Positions 54,701 through 63,368 are shown, counted from the first letter of the stretch. The stretch is DNA of 64,000 nucleotides from an uncultured Candidatus Saccharibacteria bacterium (GCA_934725355.1 CAKVAO010000003.1:1-64000), one strand, 5' to 3'. Program-made: numbers and translations. The notes: generated by a model from the letters alone, not told the origin.

Positions 54701-55611
54701 GGAATCAGAATGCGCCCCAGCTCAATCTCAACATTACAGCGGTCAGCTACCTTACGCGTATTAATAATGGCTTCAGGACAGTCGTCCTTCCAATGGTCAA
54801 TAATATCGCGCGGATCAGTTAAGTGCAGCTCAAAGTCAGACAGCGACATACGATTAGTGTCTGACAGGAATGATCCCGTGCCAACACATAGTAGAATTTC
54901 ATGCGCCTTCTGATACTCGTGAGTTAGATAGTGGCCATCGCAAGTTACTACTAGTGGAATATCCAGCTCTTTACTCATCTTCATCAGACCGTTATTGATG
55001 GTTTCTTGCACCTTCCAGTGTGTATGGCTCTTAGGGTGACCATGATCCTGCATCTCTAGATAATAGCGATCGCCAAATACGGATTTGTACCACTTAGCAA
55101 CCTCAACTGCTTTATCATAGTCACCGGTTTTTAGAGCCACGCCGACTTCACCCGATGCACAGCCCGATAATACAATTAGCCCATCATTGTATTTTTCTAG
55201 CAGCTCATGATCAACACGTGGCTTGTAATACATACCCTCAAGATTAGCCGTCGAGCTAAGACGCATCAGATTCTTAAAGCCAGCATTATTCATAGCCAGC
55301 ACAGTCAAGTGAAAGCGTTGCTTGTCTTTCGCAGGATCACGATCGCGCATGTGTCGTGCTGCTACGTAAGTCTCGATACCTAGAATCGGCTTAATACCCG
55401 AAGCCTTAGCTTTCTTGTAGTAGTCAAGTACACCGGAAAGAGTGCCGTGGTCTGTAATAGCTGCGGCATCCATGCCGAATTCCTTACATTTATCAATCAA
55501 GTCTTGTAATTGCGTCAGACCATCCAGCACACTATACGTCGTGTGGTTGTGTAGATGCACAAAATCGTTCGGCTTCCAGTCATAATTTTTGTAATCAACA
55601 CCCTCACTCAT
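51781..55611 (-). CDS. dnaE: DNA polymerase III alpha subunit
   Basis: 1276 aa replicative polymerase. The N-terminal PHP domain has intact metal ligands (VHLHNHTTYS, ITDHGTL, VTCDGHYL), so it may proofread. The polymerase active site is PDIDVDMQD; the helix-hairpin-helix and OB fold (ATIGGLIARQRIL) follow. Between the OB fold and the last 84 residues lies a Gly/Ser-rich linker of about 40 residues. ATG 55611 is chosen because TATAAT (55620-55625, with TGT before it) ends eight bases upstream. No separate epsilon gene is nearby. Confidence 0.96.
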   Translation of the reverse strand: MSEGVDYKNYDWKPNDFVHLHNHTTYSVLDGLTQLQDLIDKCKEFGMDAAAITDHGTLSGVLDYYKKAKASGIKPILGIETYVAARHMRDRDPAKDKQRFHLTVLAMNNAGFKNLMRLSSTANLEGMYYKPRVDHELLEKYNDGLIVLSGCASGEVGVALKTGDYDKAVEVAKWYKSVFGDRYYLEMQDHGHPKSHTHWKVQETINNGLMKMSKELDIPLVVTCDGHYLTHEYQKAHEILLCVGTGSFLSDTNRMSLSDFELHLTDPRDIIDHWKDDCPEAIINTRKVADRCNVEIELGRILIPKFPGIPEGETEHSYFHKLVYQGLLVRYNGMTLEEAEKYEVEDIKPMLPDVVRERVEMELGVIGSMGYEGYFLIVQDFINWGKNQGYVFGPGRGSAAGSIVSYGIRITDLDPLKYNLLFERFLNPDRISMPDIDVDMQDTCRDAIIEYCADKYGHDHVCNIVAFGTMASRSAVRDVARVLQVPYAEADRLSKLVPTGPQSAHIGTLKDMLKSDADMRKEYETNPTAKQVYDYSMQLEGTIRSHGVHACGIVIAPEPLIDIIPLEWAQKGVVSTQFPAPQVEEMGLLKMDFLGLSNLTIIDNCRRIIRKVYHENVDLTHLPLDDEKTYKLLQRGDTTGVFQLESAGMKRYLKELKPTHFEDIIAMVALYRPGPMQFIDTFIKRKHGEEPISYPHPSMKPQLEETYGVLVYQEQFMMISKACCGFTGGQADTLRKAVAKKKIKLLEKMKPAFIEGAIEKVGASREVMEKFWLELEDFASYCFNKSHAACYGLIAYWTAYLKAHYPDAYMAALMTSDSDNTDRLTIEITECKKLGLQVVCPDINESFNEFAVVPGTNKIRFGLGAIKGVGGTAIEDILAKKKDGPFASLEDFAKRVNSRVCNRKVYESLIKAGAFDCFRLEKPLPNGFIGSRSDLLFNLDSIISFAQKYQKEAASGQANLFSMLGDSSEMERAQSHLDMVPSPSQTSDKEQLGWERELLGLYLSAHPLDRYETFFEEQMNPIGSITSDQNGALATIGGLIARQRILTTKSGSKMAFLGVEDKTKDIEVVVFPRVYESMPKDLDPSAVLKIVGRVSGKDREGNKQPDPSIVADRIEVITDDILNGYLPTGTKKGPVDMSTVGQRNKWSKRGKQGGHSGDSRGSGSGSYHGGGSYGGGSSYAAEAPAYKAPPIDMSQYNVVDTAEPKRMYVLVKDPSDGNSLMALKQKLSEYTGKDQAILVLGKDKKSAIKMPFGINACQQLIDATVNIFGKECVRVK

Positions 55612-55619
55612 TACCATAA

Positions 55620-55625
55620 ATTATA
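55620..55625 (-). promoter_or_regulatory. Extended -10 of dnaE
   Basis: TGTTATAAT; the ATG at 55617 is too close to it, so translation should start at 55611. Confidence 0.6.
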
Positions 55626-55685
55626 ACACAAGCAGACTGCTCTTCCACATGAAGACTTAACCGGCTATCTATAGTAGATCACCAA

Positions 55686-55976
55686 CTACTTTCGATACTC
55701 TACTGAGTGAATAAGCGGATCAGTTACTGCCTTCATCCATGGGAAGAAATCAGTAGTCTTGCTAACCACCCATAGCATAACCGCCACCACAATGGTACCA
55801 CCAATAAAGGTACCCAGGCCGAAGGCAATACCGCGTAAAAAATTTGTCAAAACTACTTTGCTACGGTTGGCAACATAAACATCCTCAATTAGTTCTTGTA
55901 ATTCATTGCGCTGCGACTCTGTAAAGCCTTTTGACTTAGGCTGTTTAATAGCTGCGCTAGTAGACGGTTTCTTCAT
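55686..55976 (-). CDS. DUF5665-like small membrane protein
   Basis: 96 aa: a charged N-terminal half with a helix (ELQELIEDVYVANRSKVVLTN), then a membrane segment FLRGIAFGLGTFIGGTIVV AVML and a short tail. The NFLRGIAFGLGTFIGGT pattern is that of DUF5665. TATAAT at 55983-55988, six bases before the ATG, predicts a leaderless mRNA. It begins a run of small membrane proteins of unknown role. Confidence 0.7.
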   Translation of the reverse strand: MKKPSTSAAIKQPKSKGFTESQRNELQELIEDVYVANRSKVVLTNFLRGIAFGLGTFIGGTIVVAVMLWVVSKTTDFFPWMKAVTDPLIHSVEYRK

Positions 55977-55982
55977 AATGGC

Positions 55983-55988
55983 ATTATA
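55983..55988 (-). promoter_or_regulatory. -10 box of the DUF5665-like gene
   Basis: TATAAT six bases before ATG 55976. Confidence 0.55.
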
Positions 55989-56048
55989 GCAAAAACTCCC
56001 CTCTCGTCAGAAAGGGGGAGTGGCTAATAGACTAACGAATGCTGTCGT

Positions 56049-56384
56049 CTATTCTTCATCTAGTTCACGCTTGATGTCGTGCTTAGTCTTTTTGGCTTCT
56101 TTTATAGCCGCCTTCTTCTCTTTGTCAAAGAATTTCTTAGTATCTTCAACGCGAGCCGAAGTAAACTCCTTTGCGTCGTCCAGCTTATCCGAGGCAAAGT
56201 CCTTGACATCAGCTAGCTTATCACTAGCTGTATCTTTTAGTTCACCTGCCTTGCGGCTGATATCAGCACGAGTTTCCTTACCTGACTTTGGCGCAGCTAG
56301 AATACCAGCAATTGCACCAGCTGCCATACCAATTAGAGCGCCGATGGCGAACTTACCTGCACCAGAACTTCTCTTCTCAGTCAT
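56049..56384 (-). CDS. YtxH-like protein
   Basis: 111 aa. A Gly/Ala-rich N-terminal membrane helix (KFAIGALIGMAAGAIAGILAAPKSGKETR) is typical of YtxH proteins. A long charged helical tail follows, with repeated K-D/E patterns (DTASDKLADVKDFASDKLDD) resembling LEA-type stress proteins. AGGAGG lies before the ATG. It overlaps the upstream gene by eight bases. The role is probably in envelope stress, by family analogy. Confidence 0.75.
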   Translation of the reverse strand: MTEKRSSGAGKFAIGALIGMAAGAIAGILAAPKSGKETRADISRKAGELKDTASDKLADVKDFASDKLDDAKEFTSARVEDTKKFFDKEKKAAIKEAKKTKHDIKRELDEE

Positions 56385-56658
56385 TTTGTGTCCTCCTTTT
56401 TGTTATATAACTACGTATATATTTTACCACAATGCGTGCGATTATAGTAGGTCTAGCTAGCTGCCCTAGCGTTCCCACTAAGTTACTTAGCCCAGCCGCA
56501 CCTTCGCGAAGGCTATCGCTAGCTTCTTCGATATTTTGCGTAATGCGATTAATTCGACAAGATACCTTAATACACATAGCCAACAACACAATCCCCAGTA
56601 TCAGAAAAATGCCCAGGAATACTGCCAAAATAATTACAAGTATTTGAAATGCATCCAT
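56377..56658 (-). CDS. Small membrane protein with one helix and amphipathic tail
   Basis: 93 aa from ATG 56658, preceded by AGGTG. It has one strongly hydrophobic N-terminal helix (about 5-30), then a helical segment (RINRITQNIEEASDSLREG) as seen in DUF948-like proteins. It shares eight bases with the YtxH-like gene, and the two are often paired in other bacteria. Exact function unknown. Confidence 0.6.
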   Translation of the reverse strand: MDAFQILVIILAVFLGIFLILGIVLLAMCIKVSCRINRITQNIEEASDSLREGAAGLSNLVGTLGQLARPTIIARIVVKYIRSYITKRRTQND

Positions 56659-56677
56659 ATTTAACACCTACAACACG

Positions 56678-57322
56678 TTAATAATCATAGCTACCCGTGC
56701 CACTATTGAACTGCTGATATTGAACAGGGTTTCTATAAGTTGGAGTATTAATATTACTAGTAACAGCAACTGAAACGATTGATAGTAGTAGCGCCACGCC
56801 CGCTATAGCAACACCGACCGTAGGTAGTAGGTTAGGCTTCAACTGAGCTTTCTCGAACTTATCAATCATCACGCCATAAGCATAGGCGCCCGCCGCCAAA
56901 GCGAGTGCTGGTAGAAATGTGCCTAGTAGATAGTCATCCCAGCTGTATTGAATCATGCTAGCCTTTAGAAGCATTTCTAATAGAGCGGCTGCCGCGACCG
57001 CAATACCAAATATAGCTAGTAGCTTAGCCATAAATTTAGCCACACTGTTAACTTTCTTGTAAAAATCACTCGATGCCAATTGTGCAACATCAGCCGAATG
57101 AGCCACTTTATTCATGGCATACATCGACACAGCACCGGCTACTGTTGCTATTACGGCCGTATCTACCAAGCCACCAATTACAGGTACAGCCATCGATACA
57201 TTAAAGAACCGCATAATTCCGCCAATCAAAGCTGCGGCGCCTAGTGTCATTGACGTAGCAAACCCAATTACAGTGCCGGCATATGTCGCATAAAGACTAG
57301 CCCCTGGACGCTTACTCTCCAT
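56678..57322 (-). CDS. Four-helix membrane protein of unknown function
   Basis: 214 aa from ATG 57322, with AGGAGGAG before it. It has four or five hydrophobic segments (about 12-35, 45-68, 95-120, 130-155, 168-190) and a Tyr/Gln/Asn-rich tail. I recognise no conserved active-site motif. It probably heads the operon of small membrane proteins that runs leftwards (56377, 56049). Confidence 0.6.
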   Translation of the reverse strand: MESKRPGASLYATYAGTVIGFATSMTLGAAALIGGIMRFFNVSMAVPVIGGLVDTAVIATVAGAVSMYAMNKVAHSADVAQLASSDFYKKVNSVAKFMAKLLAIFGIAVAAAALLEMLLKASMIQYSWDDYLLGTFLPALALAAGAYAYGVMIDKFEKAQLKPNLLPTVGVAIAGVALLLSIVSVAVTSNINTPTYRNPVQYQQFNSGTGSYDY

Positions 57323-57363
57323 ATTCACTCCTCCTAGTTAAAGCTTATGGCAATATTATATCA

Positions 57364-59364
57364 TCATTTTTTACGATGTTCACTAATTCTATCTAGACGC
57401 CTCTGAATGTCTTGGATGGTATCACGCAAATCGGCTGCTTTTTCGAATTCAAGGTTAGCGGCAGCCAGCTCCATCTGTGAGGTCAAGTCATCAATTAAAT
57501 TCTTATACTCATCGGTCGGAATTTTATTAAGATTAAGCTTCGGTTTCTTGTCATTATCTTTGGCGGGAATAATAGCGCGCAGACCCTCGTCAATTGCTTT
57601 CGCTACCGAATGCGGTGTAATGCCGTGTTCCTCGTTGTATCGATTCTGAATTGTACGGCGGCGCTCAGTCTCGTCAATAGCCTCACGCATCGAGTCAGTA
57701 ATCTGATCGCCGTACATGATCACCCTACCCTCAACGTTACGAGCAGTACGGCCGATCGTCTGGATTAGCGCCGGTACGCTACGTAAGAAACCTTCTTTGT
57801 CGGCGTCAACAATACATACCAACGATACTTCCGGTAAATCCAAACCCTCACGCAGCAAGTTAATGCCAACCAGCACGTCGTATACACCCGCACGCAAGTC
57901 TTTCAAAATATCGCTACGCTCTAGGGTATCTATATCGCTATGAATATATGCCGTTTTTATACCATTCTCAGTCAAATAGTCCGACAGATCTTCTGCCATG
58001 CGCTTTGTCAAAGTTGTCACTAGAACACGCTGCCCCTTACTAATGCAGCTCTGAACCTCATTCATAATGTCATCTACCTGATGCTCAGTTGGTCGTACCT
58101 CAATCTTTGGATCCAGTAAGCCCGTTGGTCTAATCACCTGCTCGACTGGTTTTGGCGAACGATTTAGTTCATATTCGCCTGGGGTAGCACTTACAAACAC
58201 CACTTGATTAATATGACCCTCGAACTCACTAAACGTCAGCGGGCGATTGTCTAATGCGCTCGGCAGACGAAAGCCATACTCAACCAGCGTTTCCTTGCGT
58301 GCACGGTCACCGTTATACATACCACGCACCTGCGGAATAGTCATGTGTGATTCGTCGATTAACATTAAGAAATCGTCAGGGAAATAATCTAACAAAGTCG
58401 CTGGTTGTTCGCCTGGTTCACGCCCTGTTAGGTAGCGCGAGTAATTCTCAATTCCCTTTACAAAACCAGTCTGCTCCATCATCTCGACATCATATTTAAT
58501 TCGCTGAGTTAGACGCTGAGCTTCGAGATACTTTTGATGATCATTGAAGAATTTCACCCGCTCTTCATACTCATTCTTAATATTCTGAATAGCATGCTTC
58601 AACTTATCTTCTGGCGTCACGTAGTGACTAGTCGGAAAGATACGCACTTCATCAGGATAGTTCAACACTTCGCCTGTTAGTGGGTCGATTTCTAGAATTC
58701 GCTCGACCTCATCCCCAAAAAACTCAATGCGGTACGCCGTTTCGCGACCAGAAGGAAAGATGTCGACTGTGTCGCCACGCACGCGAAAAGTACCACGTGC
58801 AAAATCCATATCGTTGCGGTGATATTGAATATCATTAAGGTGTCGAATAAACTTCGCCTGCTTATAGCGCCCGCCCCGCTGCAGATTAATTGACATTTCG
58901 GCATAATCTGCCGGTGAACCAATGCCGTAAATACAACTAACCGATGCAACAATAATAACATCTCGCCTGGTCAACAGCGCCGAAGTCGCCGCATGACGCA
59001 AACGGTCAATTTCTTCATTTATGCGGCTGTCTTTCTCGATATAAGTATCACTACTAGCAATGTAGGCTTCCGGCTGGTAGTAATCAAAGTAGGACACAAA
59101 GTAATGCACCTCATTTTCCGGGAAGAATTGCTTAAACTCTGAAAACAATTGCGCCGCCAGCGTCTTGTTGTGAGCTAATACCAACGTAGGCTTACCGATA
59201 TTCTGAATTAAGTTAGCCATTGTAAATGTCTTACCTGATCCAGTTACACCTAATAAGGTTTGAAATTTTTCGCCAGCACGCAGGCCATTAGTTAATTTAG
59301 TAATAGCCTCCGGTTGATCACCGGTTGGTTGAAACTTAGAGTGCAGCTTGAATTCATTTGACAT
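57364..59364 (-). CDS. uvrB: UvrABC excision repair helicase subunit B
   Basis: 666 aa. It verifies DNA damage after UvrA loading. The P-loop GVTGSGKT is at 39-46, the beta-hairpin YFDYYQPEAY follows, then helicase motifs (LIDESHMTIPQ, QTIGRTARNVEG). A C-terminal UVR motif (LEFEKAADLRDTIQDIQRRL) binds UvrC. The mRNA should be leaderless: TATAAT (59372-59377) lies seven bases before ATG 59364 and contains the stop codon of the upstream kinase gene. Confidence 0.97.
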   Translation of the reverse strand: MSNEFKLHSKFQPTGDQPEAITKLTNGLRAGEKFQTLLGVTGSGKTFTMANLIQNIGKPTLVLAHNKTLAAQLFSEFKQFFPENEVHYFVSYFDYYQPEAYIASSDTYIEKDSRINEEIDRLRHAATSALLTRRDVIIVASVSCIYGIGSPADYAEMSINLQRGGRYKQAKFIRHLNDIQYHRNDMDFARGTFRVRGDTVDIFPSGRETAYRIEFFGDEVERILEIDPLTGEVLNYPDEVRIFPTSHYVTPEDKLKHAIQNIKNEYEERVKFFNDHQKYLEAQRLTQRIKYDVEMMEQTGFVKGIENYSRYLTGREPGEQPATLLDYFPDDFLMLIDESHMTIPQVRGMYNGDRARKETLVEYGFRLPSALDNRPLTFSEFEGHINQVVFVSATPGEYELNRSPKPVEQVIRPTGLLDPKIEVRPTEHQVDDIMNEVQSCISKGQRVLVTTLTKRMAEDLSDYLTENGIKTAYIHSDIDTLERSDILKDLRAGVYDVLVGINLLREGLDLPEVSLVCIVDADKEGFLRSVPALIQTIGRTARNVEGRVIMYGDQITDSMREAIDETERRRTIQNRYNEEHGITPHSVAKAIDEGLRAIIPAKDNDKKPKLNLNKIPTDEYKNLIDDLTSQMELAAANLEFEKAADLRDTIQDIQRRLDRISEHRKK

Positions 59365-59371
59365 TTATTAT

Positions 59372-59377
59372 ATTATA
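59372..59377 (-). promoter_or_regulatory. -10 box of uvrB overlapping the kinase stop codon
   Basis: TATAAT whose TAA (59373-59375) is also the stop codon of the PfkB gene; seven bases from the uvrB start. Confidence 0.65.
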
Positions 59378-60356
59378 GCGCAATTTCATGGATATCCATC
59401 GGCTCAAGCTTAGGTTGGCCACGCAAAATACCCGACTTTGCACCAACGTACTGTACCACCGAAGACGAGTTAGCGGCAGCAAAGTGGATGGCATCACGTA
59501 GACTATCACCCAAGGCATAACGCAGAGTAAAGCCTGAGCAAAACGCATCACCAGCACCCGTACGATCTACGGATTCGCGTGTATCTTTGTACAGTCCCGC
59601 ACGCAATGTCTGTTGACCATCTGTTACTATGGAGCCATTTGCACCATCAGTAATAATAACGACTGGACAATATTGACGTAAGTTAGTCAATAGTTCCTCT
59701 AATGTATCACCTTCTACGATGCGCTGTGCTTCTTCTTTGTTAACCGATAATATTTGAACATGCCGCAGCACTTTCTTTAGTTTCTCAGGATGATCTAATT
59801 CGATTGCACCGGGGTTAAGAGCGATCTTGCAGTGATTCTTGACTGCAAAATCAATAACTTTATCGTAAATTTCAAAGTGGTTAACCATTGATGTCATATA
59901 GATCCAATCAATTTTACGATTCAGTTTGCCAAAATCAAAATCTTCAGGTGCAAAATACATACCACAGCCACGATAAGTAAAAATCGTTCGTTCGCCATTA
60001 GGCGCCAGTAGGATTGTCGAATAGTCAGTGTGGTATTTGTCGCTAATGGCCAGCGCGGAATAATCAACACCTTCATCAGCATAACATCTTAAAGCTGCTT
60101 GCGCCGGCATGTCCATACCAACCTTCCCCATGAATGTCACCGGCTGTCCGCCACGAGCAAAAGTTACCGCAGCATTTGATGCGCCGCCGCCAACTTCGTA
60201 ATCAATACTGTTAACATAAATCTTTTGCCCCAGTTTAATGTCGTAGAAACATTCTTCGGGATTACGGCAAACCGGCACAATACCGTCGACGTTACTTAGA
60301 TACACGTCTTGTGTTGTTGAGCCAATCGCTAAAAAACTCACTTGATCGTCTAACAT
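59373..60356 (-). CDS. PfkB-family carbohydrate kinase
   Basis: 327 aa ribokinase-fold kinase. The sugar-binding motif is YEVGGGASNAAVTFARGG and the anion-hole/catalytic signature DRTGAGDAFCSGF carries the catalytic Asp. AAGGAG before ATG 60356 decides the start. Ending a cluster of pentose phosphate genes, it may phosphorylate ribose, a nucleoside or a sugar phosphate. The N-terminal segment VCRNPEECFYDIKLGQKIYV is longer than in ribokinase. Substrate not readable. Confidence 0.85.
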   Translation of the reverse strand: MLDDQVSFLAIGSTTQDVYLSNVDGIVPVCRNPEECFYDIKLGQKIYVNSIDYEVGGGASNAAVTFARGGQPVTFMGKVGMDMPAQAALRCYADEGVDYSALAISDKYHTDYSTILLAPNGERTIFTYRGCGMYFAPEDFDFGKLNRKIDWIYMTSMVNHFEIYDKVIDFAVKNHCKIALNPGAIELDHPEKLKKVLRHVQILSVNKEEAQRIVEGDTLEELLTNLRQYCPVVIITDGANGSIVTDGQQTLRAGLYKDTRESVDRTGAGDAFCSGFTLRYALGDSLRDAIHFAAANSSSVVQYVGAKSGILRGQPKLEPMDIHEIAL

Positions 60357-60399
60357 ATTTCTCCTTTTTATTTTAACCATTAACCAATTAATCGAGATA

Positions 60400-61380
60400 C
60401 TACTGATTTAACAACGTCATAATCTGATTAGTGATGCCTTCAACATCCAACTTGTAGTAGCTTAATAGCTCATCACACGTGCCCGATTGGCCATATTTAT
60501 CGTTAATAGCCAAGCGCTTGAAAATACGTGGCGTAACACCGGCTTCTAACAGTAGCTCTGCTACCGCTGAACCAAGTCCGCCTGTTGCTTGATGCTCCTC
60601 TACTGTTACGCAAATCGAGTTCTTTCCTACTTCGCGTAGAATTGTTTCGCGATCTAGCGGTTTGATAGTTGGCGCGTGCACTACTGAAGCATTAATACCT
60701 TGCTCTGCTAGCCGATTAGCAGACAGCATTGCATTACCCGTCATTGATCCTGTTGAGACTATTGTAATTGACGCCTCGTCGTCTGGGCGCACCACATAAG
60801 CCTTGCCGACTTCAAATGGAGCATCATCCGCACTAAAAGTTGGAAAATCTGCTCGTGGCAAGCGTACATAAGCTGGATGGTCATATCCCACCAAAGCTTG
60901 CGCAACTTTCTCTGCCTCTACCGCGTCGCCTGGCGCAATCACTGTCATATTTGGCAGCACCCGCATCAAGGCAATATCTTCTAGCATTTGATGCGTTGCA
61001 CCATCAGGCCCAACGTTAACACCCGTATGACTACCTACAATTTTAACCGGCTGATTGTTTAAGCAAATCGTCGTACGTATTTGCTCCCAGTTACGCCCCG
61101 GACTGAACGCCGCATACGCCGCTACGAAAGGAATTTTACCAGCATGCGCCATGCCCGATGCTAACGTCACCAGATTTTGCTCCTCGATGCCAGTCTCGAT
61201 AAACCGTTCTGGTAACTGCTCGTGGAATTCACCAAGACCCACCGAGCTTCCAAGGTCGGCTGTTAGAGCCACCACTTTGTCGTTATTCTTGGCTGCTCCT
61301 GCTAGTCCGTGACCAAAGGCCTTACGCAGCGAAGCTTTTTGCACGTTGCCCTTAACAAAATCTTTATCCAACTTATACAT
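60400..61380 (-). CDS. Transketolase, C-terminal subunit
   Basis: 326 aa carrying the pyrimidine-binding and C-terminal domains of transketolase. RFIETGIEEQNLVTLASGMA includes the Glu that activates thiamine diphosphate, and AAYAAFSPGRNWEQIR follows. It needs the N-terminal subunit encoded upstream; the two genes share one base. Split transketolases are common in archaea and some bacteria. It moves two-carbon units between sugar phosphates. Confidence 0.92.
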   Translation of the reverse strand: MYKLDKDFVKGNVQKASLRKAFGHGLAGAAKNNDKVVALTADLGSSVGLGEFHEQLPERFIETGIEEQNLVTLASGMAHAGKIPFVAAYAAFSPGRNWEQIRTTICLNNQPVKIVGSHTGVNVGPDGATHQMLEDIALMRVLPNMTVIAPGDAVEAEKVAQALVGYDHPAYVRLPRADFPTFSADDAPFEVGKAYVVRPDDEASITIVSTGSMTGNAMLSANRLAEQGINASVVHAPTIKPLDRETILREVGKNSICVTVEEHQATGGLGSAVAELLLEAGVTPRIFKRLAINDKYGQSGTCDELLSYYKLDVEGITNQIMTLLNQ

Positions 61381-62210
61381 TACGCCAACTCCTTCAGTGC
61401 TAACTCTGCTTGCTCGGCGTTCGGTGTTTTACCATGCCAATGATAATCACCCTCCATAAAACTAACACCCTTAGCGGGAATAGTTTTTGCGATGATGGCT
61501 ACTGGCTTATTTGACTTGCCAGTTTCACCTAGCGCAGCTAAAAGCTCAGCTGGGCTATTGCCATCAACAACCTTAGTTTCGAAGCCGAAGCTTGCCCACT
61601 TATCAGTCAATGGCTCAAGTGGCATAATTTTCTCTGTTCCGCCCGACAGCTGTATTGAATTACGATCGACAAATAGCGTCAGATTGTCTAGCTTGTTCTT
61701 GCCAGCAAACAGCGCCGCCTCCCAAATATTACCTTCGTCTAGCTCACCATCGCCTGTTACTACATAAACATGCGGTTTTTCATTACGGTCTAGATATTTC
61801 TTAGCGTAAGCATAGCCTGCCGCCTGCGACAAACCACAACCTAATGGACCAGAGGTAGATTCTAGATATGGCAACATAGTGCGTTCAGGGTGCCCCTGCA
61901 AACGCGAGCCAAATTGGCGCAATGTCATCAGCTCGTCATCACTAATAGCACCGATTTCCGCTAGCGTTGCATATAAGACTGGGCACGTATGGCCAGCCGA
62001 CAAGAACAACACATCCCTATTTGGATCAGTAGGATCTTTCGGGTCATAGTTCATAACACCGCCACAGTATAATGTAGCAAAAATATCCGCTAGATCTAGC
62101 GACCCAGCCGTATGGCCACTACCGGCATGTGCTAACATTTTAATAATGTTTCGCCGGATATTCTTAGCATGCTTCTGAATGTCAGCAATTTTATCTTCTA
62201 ATGCGTTCAT
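61380..62210 (-). CDS. Transketolase, N-terminal subunit
   Basis: 276 aa with the thiamine-diphosphate-binding half: LAHAGSGHTAGSLDLAD at the start, GPLGCGLSQAAGYAYAKK, and the cofactor motif GDGELDEGNIWEAA. TATAAT (62217-62222) lies six bases before ATG 62210, so it has its own leaderless promoter in addition to any read-through from rpe. The C-terminal subunit follows directly. Confidence 0.93.
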   Translation of the reverse strand: MNALEDKIADIQKHAKNIRRNIIKMLAHAGSGHTAGSLDLADIFATLYCGGVMNYDPKDPTDPNRDVLFLSAGHTCPVLYATLAEIGAISDDELMTLRQFGSRLQGHPERTMLPYLESTSGPLGCGLSQAAGYAYAKKYLDRNEKPHVYVVTGDGELDEGNIWEAALFAGKNKLDNLTLFVDRNSIQLSGGTEKIMPLEPLTDKWASFGFETKVVDGNSPAELLAALGETGKSNKPVAIIAKTIPAKGVSFMEGDYHWHGKTPNAEQAELALKELA

Positions 62211-62216
62211 GGCTAT

Positions 62217-62222
62217 ATTATA
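62217..62222 (-). promoter_or_regulatory. Extended -10 box of the transketolase genes
   Basis: TGGTATAAT, six bases before ATG 62210, inside the 40-base gap after rpe. Confidence 0.6.
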
Positions 62223-62250
62223 CCATCATTAAGCTACGCCAGCCTGCCGA

Positions 62251-62901
62251 CTAATTAAGTGCCGCAACAATATCACGGTAAGCATCCTCGGCTACTGGCG
62301 CCTTACTAATAGCGCTGCCAACGTTGATTATATCGACGCCCGCCGTTGCAATCTGCTTAACATTATCAGCATTGGCACCACCATCCCACTCAATGGCAAC
62401 TTGCCTTTTGATAGCTTTAATTAATGCAACTTCTTTTAGCTGAGTTAAATCAGCTTCGCCGCCTTGGTATCCTAAATGACCACCAAAGATCAATACACTG
62501 TCCGCCGTTTTAATAATCTCCGCAATATCACTTGGTTGAGTACTAGGCAGCAGGGCTACACCACCCTGAATGCCAAATTTCCGTAGATGCGTAAATATCT
62601 TAGGCAATTTACTAGCCGCATCATTACTTTCTGCATGTAAAATTACCTTGTCTGGGCCGAGCGAGACAATCTGATCCAGCCAGTCTAGCGGATTCGCGAT
62701 CATTAAATGTAAATCTATTTTAGTGTTTCGCTCTTCAGGCTTCGGCCAATATAGTTGGTTAAGGTTAATAGTCTGGCTAGGAGTAAACTTACCATCAGTA
62801 ATATCAATATGAATTCGTGGCGCATACTTTAAAAAGTCGTCCATGCGAATTTCATAAATCGAGGTGTCGTTAGTTGTAATAGTCGGCTCAATAATTGTCA
62901 T
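62251..62901 (-). CDS. rpe: Ribulose-phosphate 3-epimerase
   Basis: 216 aa TIM barrel that interconverts ribulose- and xylulose-5-phosphate. The metal-binding motif is HIDITDGKFTPS (usually HVDVMDGHFVPN), followed by DLHLMI, ILHAES and the phosphate-binding end VDIINVGSAI. The sequence diverges from textbook Rpe, but the context between rpiB and transketolase supports the call. ATG 62901 is preferred over a start three codons earlier. Confidence 0.88.
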   Translation of the reverse strand: MTIIEPTITTNDTSIYEIRMDDFLKYAPRIHIDITDGKFTPSQTINLNQLYWPKPEERNTKIDLHLMIANPLDWLDQIVSLGPDKVILHAESNDAASKLPKIFTHLRKFGIQGGVALLPSTQPSDIAEIIKTADSVLIFGGHLGYQGGEADLTQLKEVALIKAIKRQVAIEWDGGANADNVKQIATAGVDIINVGSAISKAPVAEDAYRDIVAALN

Positions 62902-62912
62902 ACTGCACAAAA

Positions 62913-63368
62913 CTAAATTTCGTCTAATTCTTTATTGCGACGGATGTAACGCTCGGCAGCCGCAAACGGTGTAGTCAAAAACGCATCTACGATGTCCTTC
63001 CATAGCGCTTCATTCCATGACTTGTCCAAAACACGCGCTGGCAGACAAAGACAGTTTGCGTCATTGTCGTTACGACCATATTTAGCATCATCAACCGACG
63101 TTGCCACAATGGCTCTCACGCCTTTGATACGATTAGCAGCCATAGCCATACCTTGACCACCACCACATATTAAGATTGCCACATCAATATCGTTTTCTTC
63201 GTCAACAAGCTTCTTAGCTGCCTGATTAGCAAACTGGGGGAAGTCGTCGTCTAAATCTAGCTCGGCACTACTAAAATCACCACCAACCTGATAGCCCCTT
63301 TTAGCCAAATAATCTTTTATCTTGTTTTTTAGATAATAACCTTGATGGTCAGCACCCAAATAAATCAT
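62913..63368 (-). CDS. rpiB: Ribose-5-phosphate isomerase B
   Basis: 151 aa. It interconverts ribose- and ribulose-5-phosphate. It starts MIYLGADHQGYYLK (usual GADHAG), has the catalytic Cys in ILICGGGQGMAMAANRIKGVRA, and NDANCLCLPAR. It overlaps the upstream NUDIX gene by four bases and precedes rpe, making a compact pentose phosphate block. Confidence 0.93.
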   Translation of the reverse strand: MIYLGADHQGYYLKNKIKDYLAKRGYQVGGDFSSAELDLDDDFPQFANQAAKKLVDEENDIDVAILICGGGQGMAMAANRIKGVRAIVATSVDDAKYGRNDNDANCLCLPARVLDKSWNEALWKDIVDAFLTTPFAAAERYIRRNKELDEI

